Shown in pieces: positions 1 through 8,257 of a stretch of 64,000 nt of DNA (position 1 is its first letter; every line of letters begins with the position of its first letter). The notes beneath the pieces were generated by a model. The model did no database searches, was not told the DNA's origin, and saw only the letters and a program-made list of their open reading frames with translations. The position numbers and the translations under genes are program-made. The DNA comes from Micromonospora sp. NBC_01699 (GTDB lineage: Bacteria > Actinomycetota > Actinomycetes > Mycobacteriales > Micromonosporaceae), in assembly GCF_036250065.1 (NCBI RefSeq), contig NZ_CP109199.1, positions 1,116,001-1,180,000 of the forward strand. Direction: 5' to 3'.

Positions 1-1446
1 CTCAAGTGCTCGCGTGTATAGTGACCTGGCTAGATCGGCATCACGAAGGATGGTCTCAGCGAAGATGGCGAAGTTGCCTATTAGTCCTTCGTCGTCCGGG
101 TCGACTTCAATCGCCTTCTCGTACACCTCTTTGGCTCGAACGAAATCTCGCGCTTTGCCACTGAGGAAACGTGCGTAGCTTTCAAGTACCCAACCGCTGA
201 AAGGATTCGCCAGGATGGCGCGTTCGAACAATTCGCGTGCGCGATCCTGATCCCCTTTGCTCGCCAGGTATTCGGCGAAACCCGCAAGATTAATGGCATG
301 GCTAGGGTCAATGTCGAATGCTTGGGCGTAAAGTCTTTCGGTAAGACTGGCGTCCCGGAGTCTGGTAGCTGCAAAATTGGCGAAGCTGCCGACTAGATCG
401 GGATCGACCGGGTCAACCTCAACTGCTCGTTCGTACAATTCGCGAGCGTGTGCGAATTCTCTCAAATGTTCGGCGAGGAAGCGAGCGTATCCCTCAAGGG
501 CCCAGCTGTTGCGTTCGTCTGTTTGGATTGCCCTCTCAAAAAGTTCTTGAGCTTTAGCATAGTCCTGCTCCTGCGCGAGCATATCAGCGAAGTTTGCAAG
601 ATTTATTGTGTGCTGCGGCTCGATTGCGAGCGCGCGGGTGTATAGGCGGTTAGCGAACGCGGTATCGTGAAGCTTGGTTTCGGCGAAGATTGCGAAGCTG
701 CCAAGCAAATCCGGGTCAAGCGGATTGAGCTCGATGGCTCTCTCGTAGATCTCGCGAGCGCGATCGGAGTCTTTCATCTCATTCTGGAGGAATTCGGCGT
801 AGCTGCTCAGTGCGTGACTGCTTGAAGGATTGGTCGCGATGGCTTCTTCGAAGAGTTGAAGCGCGCGGGTCGGAGCGCCTTTTTGGGCCTCACTTTGTGC
901 TTCGTGCACTAAACGACGCGCGCTTTCTTCATTGCTGTCTCTGGCTATTGTCTGATCGATGGAATCCCCGACGTCAATTTCCGAACCAACTGTTCCTGTG
1001 CCAACCTCTGCCTTCGGTATAGATTCTGGCGATATAACATTGGCCGTCGGTTCGGGTTTCCGTGCGCCTTGCTCCATAGCAGGTAAATTGTAGATGAATT
1101 TGAGTCGCTGTACTTCTTTGGCCGAAATTGCCAGAACTAGCTCTTGACCTTCATGGTCCTGTTCTCGTGCTCTATCTTCCTGGCGCTCAGAAATGTTCTG
1201 GTTTAGATGCACCTGAGGTGTGGAGAGGGTGACTGGCGGGTCTGGTATATCCGCCGGCGCCGGCTCATCAAGGCTGTCCGGTTCATTTTGATCCTGGCGA
1301 TTTGGTGGCCTTTTCTTCTTTGTGGCGGCATCTGCGAATTCCAGGAGTTGCCGTGCGGCATTCTCGGCACGCCTCCAGCGGCGTTGCTCGCCCGGAACAG
1401 GTATAAAACCCCATCCAACGACGCGAATCGGTGCTTCATCGCCCAT
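1..1446 (-). CDS. Tetratricopeptide repeat protein, 3' end beyond window
   Basis: An uninterrupted frame of 482 codons runs from an ATG at 1446 off the left edge, so the C-terminus is missing. The first ~195 residues hold a proline- and acid-rich linker; from about residue 200 on everything is TPR helices (motifs such as RAREIYERAIELNP and ARELFERAILANP). Three TPRs form a larger unit that recurs at an exact 312-bp (104-residue) step: the same YERA(I/V)E(V/L) helix lies at about 733, 421 and 109. TPR arrays bind proteins; no catalytic domain is visible, so a scaffold or sensor role is inference. It starts 15 bases after the stop of the membrane-protein gene and is probably cotranscribed with it. 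GC is visibly lower (about 55% where counted) than elsewhere, suggesting transfer. Confidence 0.85.
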   Translation of the reverse strand, partial: MGDEAPIRVVGWGFIPVPGEQRRWRRAENAARQLLEFADAATKKKRPPNRQDQNEPDSLDEPAPADIPDPPVTLSTPQVHLNQNISERQEDRAREQDHEGQELVLAISAKEVQRLKFIYNLPAMEQGARKPEPTANVISPESIPKAEVGTGTVGSEIDVGDSIDQTIARDSNEESARRLVHEAQSEAQKGAPTRALQLFEEAIATNPSSSHALSSYAEFLQNEMKDSDRAREIYERAIELNPLDPDLLGSFAIFAETKLHDTAFANRLYTRALAIEPQHTINLANFADMLAQEQDYAKAQELFERAIQTDERNSWALEGYARFLAEHLREFAHARELYERAVEVDPVDPDLVGSFANFAATRLRDASLTERLYAQAFDIDPSHAINLAGFAEYLASKGDQDRARELFERAILANPFSGWVLESYARFLSGKARDFVRAKEVYEKAIEVDPDDEGLIGNFAIFAETILRDADLARSLYTRALE

Positions 1447-1461
1447 CTGTCCACCCTACAT

Positions 1462-1917
1462 CTAGTTAGGTGCTCCTGGACTTAGCAACGAAACGGCGGC
1501 TACCGCGCCTGTGGTGGCAGCGAACGCGATCTGTATACCCAGCATCCATTGTACTGCGCGTACCACGGCCACATTGGCGTTCGCTGCCTTGAGCGTCGCT
1601 GCACGTAGTTCAGTAAGGAGTTTGTGTTCGTCCCACCCGTGTAGGTGGGATAGTTCGAGAACCCTCGCCTGATCTGCTTCTGTAATCCGGTCGAGGAGAA
1701 TGATTAATATTACTGCAATAAATGAGACACCCAGGAAGATCGTGGCAAGCAGCTCCAGGGTGTTTACTTTTCCTACCTGTAATGCGGATGCGACAAGCGT
1801 GGCTGCGGTCGCCGAGGCGAATGTCGCCAAGAGTTTTGCGGTGTCAACTTGGGCTCGTTGTCGTGCAAAGGTCCTGTCGGCTTGGCTTTCAAGCCACTCT
1901 GCGGGGGTCTGCCCCAT
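1462..1917 (-). CDS. Small three-helix membrane protein
   Basis: Encodes about 151 residues. I place the start at ATG 1917, which has a GAGG about 9 bases upstream; an in-frame ATG at 1932 has its GAGGA directly abutting and is less likely. An N-terminal amphipathic helix (AEWLESQADRTFARQRAQ) is followed by hydrophobic segments near LLATFASATAATLVASALQV, LLATIFLGVSFIAVILIILL and MLGIQIAFAATTGAVAAVSL, with a charged helix between the second and third. I do not recognise the family. The layout (amphipathic helix plus two or three membrane helices, next to a TPR protein) recalls pore-forming effectors of the SLATT/DUF4231 kind in bacterial conflict systems, but that is only inference. It shares the low GC of the TPR gene and is likely the first gene of that operon. 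Confidence 0.75.
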   Translation of the reverse strand: MGQTPAEWLESQADRTFARQRAQVDTAKLLATFASATAATLVASALQVGKVNTLELLATIFLGVSFIAVILIILLDRITEADQARVLELSHLHGWDEHKLLTELRAATLKAANANVAVVRAVQWMLGIQIAFAATTGAVAAVSLLSPGAPN

Positions 1918-1932
1918 TGGGCTAGTCCTCAT

Positions 1933-2650
1933 TCCTCAGAGTCGGGCGATCGGTCGTCGCCAGGTGAGCACCTCGAACTGGAGAGAGGGCGACTTTACCA
2001 GCCCGATGCCTCTGTCGCGACCCGACGTTGGGCTTGTACCGGACTCTCCGGCCTACGATGTGCGGCGCAGCATCTCTTGGGTCGGAAATGTCCGGCCTGT
2101 GTTATTGATCTCGATGGAGCGGTTATTGCTGGTCCAGCGGTTCCTGTGGATGCAAGGGGATTGCATGCATCCTTGCTGCCACCTATGGCCACTACGTCCC
2201 GGCGGTTGGTGGCAACACTCCATGCAGGTGTTGCCGTTGCGCGCTCTGACGTGAGCCTGTGACGCTCGGTCATAGTGCGACCCCAACGAGCCGGTTCGTC
2301 CGGCACTCCGCTTGTCCCTCATCGACGGTTCGCAGCTAAGTCCTTCTGCGTCCGTCTGTGGCGGTAGGCGCATTGTGTCTGTCGATCTAGAGGGTGTTGG
2401 CCGGGGCTGGACGGCCTCTCGGCGGAGATCCAGGGCCACGAACGTTTCGGCAACCACGTTGAGATACGCGTGGGCAGCGAGTGGCATCACCCGTAGTACC
2501 ACGCTAGATGGCCCGCCGGTAGCGTCTGAACGGAGCCGGCCTTGGCGGCGCGTGGGCGGGTGGGCCCGGTGCTGCAATTGCGGCCCGATCCATGCGACGT
2601 GGTTGCTGTCGCCGTATTGTGTTAGGGCGATAGGGAGCTGGCGGTTTGGT
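1933..2650. other. Gap of about 700 bp without a credible gene
   Basis: Several open frames cross this stretch on both strands, but none has a ribosome site with actinobacterial codon bias or any recognisable domain; they are rich in Arg, Pro, Ser and Cys as expected of out-of-frame GC-rich DNA. The right end abuts the 3' end of the GntR gene, and the left end must hold the promoter of the membrane protein/TPR pair. It may be a decayed gene at the border of an acquired segment. Confidence 0.5.
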
Positions 2651-3067
2651 TCAAACCGGCTTCGGGCGGGTTAGTTCGACCTGATCACCTGGCTGGACCT
2701 CCACCTCGCCCTTCGGGTGGCGGATCTCGAGCACTGGCACACCCTCGTCGAGTTGCATGTCCCGTCGCTCGCTACCGGTTGGCATCCGCGCGATTACCGA
2801 CCCGCCGGCTGGCAACTCCGCCTTCGTACGCTCCGGAGACTCGCGTACGCGGGTGCCGTGGCCTCGGATGGTGCTGACCAGGCCCTCGGAGCGGAGCAGG
2901 GAGACGGCCATCCGTACGGCTTCGCGGCCGATGCCGTACTCCTGGGTCAGTCGCGCCTCGCTCGCCAGCGTTGTGCCGGGCGCCAGTTCGCCGGACTCGA
3001 TGCGCTCGCGGATCAGGTCAGCGAGCTGCACATAGACCGGCGTGTGCGAGCGCGGATCGATGCTCAT
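2651..3067 (-). CDS. GntR family transcriptional regulator (short)
   Basis: 138 residues from ATG 3067. Residues ~8-75 form the GntR winged helix-turn-helix: PVYVQLADLIRERIESGEL, then LTQEYGIGREAVRMAVSLL and the wing GLVSTIRGHGTRV. The ~60-residue tail (VIARMPTGSERRDMQLDEG, VPVLEIRH) looks like the beginning of a UTRA-type effector domain cut short, as in many small actinobacterial GntR proteins; the ligand is unknown. It is divergent from the DivIVA-like gene at 3332 and may control it from the shared 265-bp gap. No operator could be assigned. Confidence 0.85.
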   Translation of the reverse strand: MSIDPRSHTPVYVQLADLIRERIESGELAPGTTLASEARLTQEYGIGREAVRMAVSLLRSEGLVSTIRGHGTRVRESPERTKAELPAGGSVIARMPTGSERRDMQLDEGVPVLEIRHPKGEVEVQPGDQVELTRPKPV

Positions 3068-3103
3068 ACCGCACAAGTCTTGTTCCCCCGTGGGCCGGGC
3101 TGG

Positions 3104-3132
3104 TTGTGCCCCTGAGCCCCTGTCCGTATAGT
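3104..3132 (+). promoter_or_regulatory. Sigma-70-type promoter for the DivIVA-like operon
   Basis: TTGTGC at 3104-3109 and TATAGT at 3127-3132 are separated by 17 bases, a good vegetative promoter match in very GC-rich DNA. Transcription would begin near 3139, giving a leader of about 190 bases before the ATG at 3332. It lies between the divergent gntR and divIVA-like genes, so GntR could act here. Sequence match only. Confidence 0.5.
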
Positions 3133-3331
3133 CGCAGGATCGAACCCCGCTCATGGGCGAATTCGGATTACTGCCCCTGCGCTCGGGCTCGATTGGCATG
3201 GCCACTGAGCAGCCCCGCTGCCGTACTGCTGGACCGAGGCTGCGGTGGTGGGGCGGGGTGGTCCGCCCGTTCGCGGCGGACGGGTGGGCCACCCCTTCCA
3301 GACCCGATCCGAACCGGAAGGCAGGCACAGG

Positions 3332-3643
3332 ATGCGCAACTTCTTGGCACGGTTCCGCAGGGGCGAACGGGAGAGCAGGGGAGCCCACTACCGGTCCAGG
3401 GCGTACGCGCCGTTGCGGCCGTGGCAGGTGCGCGGGCGGCGGTTCCGCAGGGTCGGCTGGTTCGGGCGGCGCGGGCTCGACCCGGACGAGGTGCAGGAGT
3501 TCCTGGACCGGGTCGCCACCGACCTGACCAGCCTCTACGACGAGCTGGCAAAGAGTCGGGACGAGACAATCCGGGTCAAGGCGGCGCTGCGTCAGTGGCA
3601 GTCGCGCCAATCCCGTACGGCGAACGTCTCGGAGCGCTACTGA
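3332..3643 (+). CDS. DivIVA domain-containing protein
   Basis: 103 residues from ATG 3332. A basic, Arg-rich N-terminus (about residues 1-50) precedes the DivIVA-type motif GLDPDEVQEFLDRVATDLTS and a short helix ending at ERY. DivIVA N-terminal domains bind curved membrane and organise polar growth; this short version lacks the long coiled coil of the true polar determinant and is probably an accessory protein. Its TGA overlaps the ATG of the next gene (TGATG at 3641-3645), implying translational coupling. Confidence 0.8.
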   Translation: MRNFLARFRRGERESRGAHYRSRAYAPLRPWQVRGRRFRRVGWFGRRGLDPDEVQEFLDRVATDLTSLYDELAKSRDETIRVKAALRQWQSRQSRTANVSERY

Positions 3644-3900
3644 TGGCCGACCGGGAGCGTTTTGTCGTACGCCTACCGGTGCTTGCCCGTGACCTTGCTG
3701 GCGCCCAGCGCCTCGCCCGGGTCATGGGCCGGACGATGCGGATCCTGCCGTACGTCGACCCGGGCGAGATCACCGTGTCGTACGAGGACGAGCAGCGCGT
3801 ACATCATCGGGTTTTCTGTGACCGGTTGCTGGGTGCGGGCCGGCGCTGCCTGCTCCGCGCCGACCACGACGGCCCCTGCGCCCGCCGCCTGTCGCGCTGA
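3643..3900 (+). CDS. Conserved hypothetical small protein
   Basis: 85 residues, coupled to the DivIVA-like gene by a TGATG overlap. The sequence (RFVVRLPVLARDLAGAQRLA, then MGRTMRILPYVDPGEITVSYE and a Cys pair in VFCDRLLGAGRRCLLR) is compact, alpha/beta-like and soluble, with no signal peptide. I do not recognise a family. The coupling suggests that the two small proteins act together. The gene ends 10 bases before the convergent isomerase gene. Confidence 0.7.
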   Translation: MADRERFVVRLPVLARDLAGAQRLARVMGRTMRILPYVDPGEITVSYEDEQRVHHRVFCDRLLGAGRRCLLRADHDGPCARRLSR

Positions 3901-3909
3901 ACGGGCGTC

Positions 3910-4701
3910 CTACTCGTCCGGGTTCCAGTCGCGGAGCAGGTCGAAGACGCGTCCGTCGCCGTGCAGCCTCAGGGAGTCGAGCGGGATGCGGTTGTAGAGC
4001 CAGAGGACCACGTCACTGGCCGTGGCCCGAGCGGAGGCGGTGGGCGCGTCCGGGCCCTCGCCGGCGGCGGTGGCGCTGGGGAGGCGGGTGGTCCGTGCAC
4101 CCTCTGCGTCGAGCGAGAGTCGCCAGGAGTGGCCCTCGATGGCGTGGAAGTCGAGGTCGGCGGGCTTGTGCGGCCAGGCGATCGTGGTCGCGCAGCAGGT
4201 GGTCAGGAACTCGTCCACACCGTCGAGCGCCACGTCTTCCGGCAGCGGGTGCGGGGCGTCCTGGGTGATCTGGGCGTCGTAGGTGTGGACCGCGACCTCC
4301 TGGACCCGGTGCCGGGCGACGGCACCGGCGGTCTGCGGCGACTCCGACCCGCCCCACCACGTCCAGCAGCCGCGATCCGGACCGGCCTCGCGCAGCGCGT
4401 TCAGTAGCCGCGCGGTGGAGTCGTCCCACCAGGTCAGCAGGGCTTCGCGCTCCCGAGGCGCGGGATCGAGGCCGTCCGGCGCGAACTCCGCCGGGGGAGT
4501 GGCGGCCGGACCGGCGTGGACAACGGCGGTCCATTTGCGCTGGCCCTTGCCCAGGTGTTCCACCAGATCCAGCAGCGTCCAGTCGGGGCAGGTCGGCACC
4601 GGTAGATCCAGGCTGGGTGCGGACAGAATCGCGGCGCGGAAGGCGGTCGCGCGTTCGTCGATCAGCCGCAGCAGCGCGGGGAACTCCAGGGTCTTTGCCA
4701 C
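3910..4701 (-). CDS. Maleylpyruvate isomerase family mycothiol-dependent enzyme
   Basis: 263 residues from ATG 4701. Residues ~10-150 match the DinB-like mycothiol-binding helical domain (LLRLIDERATAFRAAI; VPTCPDWTLLDLVEHLGKGQ, whose PxCPDWxxxDLxxH pattern supplies the metal/thiol ligands), followed by the MDMPI C-terminal domain ending in FDLLRDWNPDE. Family members transfer or isomerise substrates using mycothiol, the actinobacterial thiol; the substrate here is unknown. A truncated, frameshifted relative lies at 22530-22898. Monocistronic; its 3' end almost touches the convergent gene at 3900. Confidence 0.88.
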   Translation of the reverse strand: MAKTLEFPALLRLIDERATAFRAAILSAPSLDLPVPTCPDWTLLDLVEHLGKGQRKWTAVVHAGPAATPPAEFAPDGLDPAPREREALLTWWDDSTARLLNALREAGPDRGCWTWWGGSESPQTAGAVARHRVQEVAVHTYDAQITQDAPHPLPEDVALDGVDEFLTTCCATTIAWPHKPADLDFHAIEGHSWRLSLDAEGARTTRLPSATAAGEGPDAPTASARATASDVVLWLYNRIPLDSLRLHGDGRVFDLLRDWNPDE

Positions 4702-4787
4702 GAGGGGTGTCTACCACCCTCGCTTCGACAACCGGAACCCATTTACACCGCCGACGGCGGCTCGGCAAAGCATGCTCGCCGTCCGCG

Positions 4788-5180
4788 TCATTCGAGCTCC
4801 CCGCCGTACGTAGCCTGGTAGAGCAGTCGCCCCAGGCGCTGATGCAGCAGGTGGGCCTGCTGTAGGGGAAGCATGACCTGGCCCCAGCCGGGTCCGTCCG
4901 GGTCGCGTCGGACTGGTGCAGATCGATCAGGATGCTGGTCGACCGCTCGTCATCGGTGTCCCAGTGGGACATGGCCGTGAAGGAGAGGTAACCGTCGGCG
5001 TCGGGGCCGAGCTCGCCGGCCTCGATGCCGTAGCCGGCGCTGTACTCCGGCCAGCGATCTTCCCAACGTTGCTGCTTGACCTCCCGCCAGGACATGTCCT
5101 GCCGGTCAGTGCTGGCGGGGGGAGTCGTCCTGGTGGGTGGTGTCATCCGTTGCCGCTGGTAGGGCCGCTTCGGCGCTCAT
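4788..5180 (-). pseudogene. Frame-disrupted hypothetical gene
   Basis: The protein-like signal is split over two frames. The best ribosome site (GGAGG before ATG 5180) opens a frame that stops after 24 codons at 5106. The convincing middle part (SWREVKQQRWEDRWPEYSAG through AMSHWDTDDERSTSILIDLH) lies in another frame, with a possible ATG at 5146. From about 4915 the sense returns to the first frame (DPDGPGWGQVMLPLQQAHLL, HQRLGRLLYQATYGGELE) and ends at 4788. Two compensating frame changes, or sequencing errors, would explain this. I do not recognise the family. It is downstream of, and convergent with nothing; the isomerase follows on the same strand. Confidence 0.55.
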
Positions 5181-5311
5181 CGTGGTTCCTCCGACAGCTT
5201 TCCACCGGGTGTTGTCATCGCGCGGGTGCGACGACCGGCGTGACGGGAACCTAACTACAGCTCTCCGGTTCGATCGACGACTGAACCGGGGCGCGATGCC
5301 CCCCCCGGAAC

Positions 5312-5746
5312 CTAGCGGCTCGCGTTGGTGCCGTTCACCTCGGTCTGGACCAGTTCCACCAGGTCCACGATCTTGGCGGCGACGCGTACGCCGAACGGGG
5401 TGAGGCTGTATTCGACGTGTGGCGGGATGGTGGCCTGTACGTCGCGCAGCACCAGGCCGTCGCGTTCGAGTCCCTGAAGGGTCTGGGCGAGCATCTTCTC
5501 GCTGACCCCGTCGACCCGGCGGCGCAGTGCGTTGAAGCGGTACGACCCCTCGTGTAACGCGGCGAGGGCGAGCAGGCCCCACTTGCCGGCCAGGTTCTCC
5601 ACTATCCGCCGGGAGCCGCAGTCGCGGGCGAAGACGTCGGCGACCATCGCGTCGTCGCCGTCGTACCCGTCTGCGGCGGGGGTGGAGTCAACCATGGTCC
5701 CTACGGTAGCCGTGAGCTGGGCACTGAGGTTAGTGAAGGTGCTCAC
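5312..5746 (-). CDS. HxlR/DUF24 family transcriptional regulator
   Basis: 144 residues if it starts at GTG 5746 (GAGGA just upstream); an ATG at 5695 would give 127. The HxlR winged helix is clear: LAGKWGLLALAALHEGSYRF, NALRRRVDGVSEKMLAQTL, and the wing LVLRDVQATIPPHVEYSLTP. The Cys in ARDCGSRRIV sits where DUF24 thiol-redox sensors keep their reactive cysteine. Divergent from an NAD(P)H-binding oxidoreductase, the same arrangement as qorR/qor2 in Corynebacterium glutamicum, where the regulator responds to quinone or disulfide stress; by analogy it probably represses that gene through the dyad at 5745-5770. Confidence 0.88.
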   Translation of the reverse strand: MSTFTNLSAQLTATVGTMVDSTPAADGYDGDDAMVADVFARDCGSRRIVENLAGKWGLLALAALHEGSYRFNALRRRVDGVSEKMLAQTLQGLERDGLVLRDVQATIPPHVEYSLTPFGVRVAAKIVDLVELVQTEVNGTNASR

Positions 5747-5770
5747 TTTTCCTCGGCGCTTTCGAAAAGT
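5745..5770. promoter_or_regulatory. Inverted repeat, likely HxlR operator
   Basis: ACTTTTC (5745-5751) and GAAAAGT (5764-5770) are perfect inverted arms 12 bases apart, in the gap between the divergent HxlR and NmrA-like genes. AT-rich dyads are exceptional in this DNA, so a dimeric regulator site is likely. It would overlap the GTG start proposed for the regulator gene, consistent with autoregulation. Confidence 0.5.
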
Positions 5771-5824
5771 TAGTACATCCTTCTGGGAGGCAAGCCGTCA
5801 GTTGAGCCGCCGAAGGAGCTGGAC

Positions 5825-6688
5825 ATGATCGTCGTCACCGGGGCCACCGGGCATCTCGGCCCCATTGTCATCGAGGAACTGCTGGCGCGCGGTGTGCCCG
5901 CCGAGGAGATCGTTGCCGCCGTACGCACCCCGGAGAAGGCGGCCGGGCTCGCCGAGCGCGGCGTGCGGGTGCGCCGGGCCGACTACGACGACCCGGAGAG
6001 CCTGGCCAGCGCGTTCGCCGGTGCAGACAGGGTGCTGCTCGTCTCCGGCACCGATGTCGGGCAGCGGGTTCCCCAGCACCGCAACGCGGTCGAGGCCGCC
6101 CGCGCGGCCGGTGTCAAGCTGCTCGCCTACACCAGCATTCTGAACGCCGACACGACCAAGCTCGTGCTCGCCGCCGACCACCAGGCGACCGAGGCGATCA
6201 TCCGCGAGTCGGGTGTGCCGTTCGTGCTCCTGCGCAACGGCTTCTACCTCGACCTCTACACCGAGGGCTTCGCCCAGAATCTCGAACACGGCGCGATCGT
6301 CGACGCCTCCGGCGACGGCAAGATGTCCGTCGCCACCCGGGCCGATTTTGCCGCCGCGGCTGCCGCCGTGCTCACCACCGAGGGACACGAGAACAAGGCG
6401 TACGAGCTGGGTAGCGACTGGGCCTTCACGGTGCCCGCCCTGGCCGCCGAACTGAGTCGCCAGACCGGCCGTACGGTGGTCTACAACGATCTCACCCCGG
6501 CCGAGTACACCGAGTTCCTGGCCGGTGTCGGTGTGCCGCGCCCGATGGCGGAGGTGTTGGCGGACACGCGGGTCGGCGTACTCCGGGGTGAGCTGTTCAC
6601 CGACAGCGGTGACCTGTCGCGCCTGCTCGGCCGGCCGACCACGTCGCTCGCCGACGCCGTCGCCGCCGCACTCAAGGAACTCGGCTGA
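5825..6688 (+). CDS. NmrA-like NAD(P)-binding oxidoreductase (QorB type)
   Basis: 287 residues from ATG 5825, with GGAGCTG upstream. The N-terminal Rossmann motif is TGATGHLGPIVIEELLARG (glycine-rich TGATGxxG), followed by VLLVSGTDVG and the NmrA/QorB-like region VKLLAYTSILNADTTKLVLA and SGVPFVLLRNGFYLDLYTEG. It lacks the SDR catalytic YxxxK. QorB-type members reduce quinones with NAD(P)H. Divergent to an HxlR regulator, a pairing typical of quinone or electrophile defence. Confidence 0.85.
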   Translation: MIVVTGATGHLGPIVIEELLARGVPAEEIVAAVRTPEKAAGLAERGVRVRRADYDDPESLASAFAGADRVLLVSGTDVGQRVPQHRNAVEAARAAGVKLLAYTSILNADTTKLVLAADHQATEAIIRESGVPFVLLRNGFYLDLYTEGFAQNLEHGAIVDASGDGKMSVATRADFAAAAAAVLTTEGHENKAYELGSDWAFTVPALAAELSRQTGRTVVYNDLTPAEYTEFLAGVGVPRPMAEVLADTRVGVLRGELFTDSGDLSRLLGRPTTSLADAVAAALKELG

Positions 6689-6857
6689 TCCCGAGCCGAT
6701 CCCGATCGAGGGGAGCGACCCGGTCCTGATCGAGAGCGGTGGCGTGCCGTTGGCGGCGGCACGCCACCGCCCCGCCGGCTACCCGTGGTCGGGTCACCCC
6801 CAGGTGGCGGGATCGGCGGCGGGCTCCTACGGTGGGGGCGACACTTGGAGGATGCGC

Positions 6858-8066
6858 GTGGTCGACGCGGGCGAGGCCGTGCGCTGGTTGCAACTGAACG
6901 CTCCCCGTGGCGGGCCGGACGACCTGTCTGGTCTGATCGCACGGGCGGCGCAGACGATCGGTGCCAGTGAGATCGTCGTCTACCTGGCCGACTACGGCCA
7001 GACCCAGCTCGTTCCGCTGCTCGCCAACGGCCTGAAGGACCGGGAGGTCCTGTCGATCGAGGCGACGCTCGCCGGGCGCGCGTTCAGCGGGCTCGACGTG
7101 CAGGTGACGGTCGACGGCGGAGACCGGATGTGGGTGCCGCTACTGGTCGGGTGCGAGCGGATGGGCGTACTGGAGGTTGTCACGCCGGCCGCCGGGGACC
7201 CGGGCATGGAGGGCGCCGCGCGGGAACTCGCCGTCAGCGTCGCCCAGGTCCTGGTCAACCGTCGGCCGTACGGCGACGTGGTCGAGCGGATGCGGCGACG
7301 CTTCCCGATGCAGGTCGCCGCCGAGATCGTCTGGGGGCTGCTGCCGCCGCTGACGTTCGCCACCGACGACATGATGGTCACCGCCATCCTCGAACCGTGT
7401 TACGACGTCGGTGGTGACGTCTTCGACTACGCGCTCAACGACAACGTACTCAGCGTCGGACTGTTCGACACGTGCGGGCACGGCATCAAGGCGAGCACGC
7501 TGGCCTCGCTCGTGGTCAACGTCTACCGCAACGCGCGCCGCTGCGGCCTGGATCTTGTAGACACCGCGCTCAGTATCGACAAGTGGATCCGCTCCGAGCA
7601 CCCGAACCTCTTCTCCACCGCGCTGCTCGCCGAACTCCAACGCGACACCGGTCGGCTACGCATGATCAACGCCGGGCATCCCGGTGCACTGCTGCTGCGC
7701 GACGGCAAGGCCATCAGGGAACTGCCCGGCCCGACCGCGCTGCCACTCGGCCTCGGCCACATGTCCGCACGACGGCCGCAGGTGCACGAGGAGGACCTGC
7801 ATCCGGGTGACCGGGTGCTCGCGTACACCGACGGTGTTACCGACGCGCGCAGTCTCGACGGCGAGCGGTTCGGGGTTGACCGGCTCGTCGACTTCGTCAA
7901 CCGGGCACTCAACGACCAATTGCCGACGCCCGAGACGATGCGCCGCCTGGTACGCGCCGTCGTCGCGCACCAGGACGACGAACTCCAGGACGACGCGACG
8001 GCGATGTTCCTCGAATGGCGTCCACCCCGAAGCCCGCTCGCCCATCTCTCCGGCGCCGACTCGTAG
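6858..8066 (+). CDS. GAF domain plus SpoIIE-type PP2C phosphatase
   Basis: 402 residues if translation starts at GTG 6858, 6 bases after GGAGG (6847-6851); the ATG at 6852 directly abuts that site. Residues ~20-150 look like a GAF sensor (IARAAQTIGASEIVVYLADY), and ~180-395 form the PPM/SpoIIE phosphatase with metal ligands in YDVGGDVFDYAL, the CGHGIKAS loop, AGHPGALLL, YTDGVTDAR and DDATAMFLEW. Such proteins dephosphorylate anti-sigma antagonists in partner-switching pathways; no anti-sigma kinase or STAS gene is nearby, so the partner is encoded elsewhere. Confidence 0.88.
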   Translation: MVDAGEAVRWLQLNAPRGGPDDLSGLIARAAQTIGASEIVVYLADYGQTQLVPLLANGLKDREVLSIEATLAGRAFSGLDVQVTVDGGDRMWVPLLVGCERMGVLEVVTPAAGDPGMEGAARELAVSVAQVLVNRRPYGDVVERMRRRFPMQVAAEIVWGLLPPLTFATDDMMVTAILEPCYDVGGDVFDYALNDNVLSVGLFDTCGHGIKASTLASLVVNVYRNARRCGLDLVDTALSIDKWIRSEHPNLFSTALLAELQRDTGRLRMINAGHPGALLLRDGKAIRELPGPTALPLGLGHMSARRPQVHEEDLHPGDRVLAYTDGVTDARSLDGERFGVDRLVDFVNRALNDQLPTPETMRRLVRAVVAHQDDELQDDATAMFLEWRPPRSPLAHLSGADS

Positions 8067-8257
8067 GGCAGCGCGATCATCTCCACGCCCACCGGACCGG
8101 GCGGCGCAAACCCGCGTGCGGTCGGCGCGTCGGCGGCGGTAACGTTCCGGTCTGCGGCGAGGGCGGCTCCTGGGCGTGCTTCCTTCTATCTTCTTCTGAA
8201 AAAGGCACTAGCGCGCCCGATCTCCGCCCTCGCCGTCCATCCACTGTGGAGAGGGCG

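Noticed and set aside
1995-2674. Open frames of 100-170 codons on both strands upstream of the GntR gene
   Set aside because: No ribosome sites, no domain, and the residue composition (Arg/Pro/Ser/Cys) is that of out-of-frame GC-rich DNA; several overlap each other.
3120-3180. Complementary-strand GGTTCGATCC resembling a tRNA T-arm
   Set aside because: The flanking bases do not form the T-stem, and no acceptor or anticodon stem is present.
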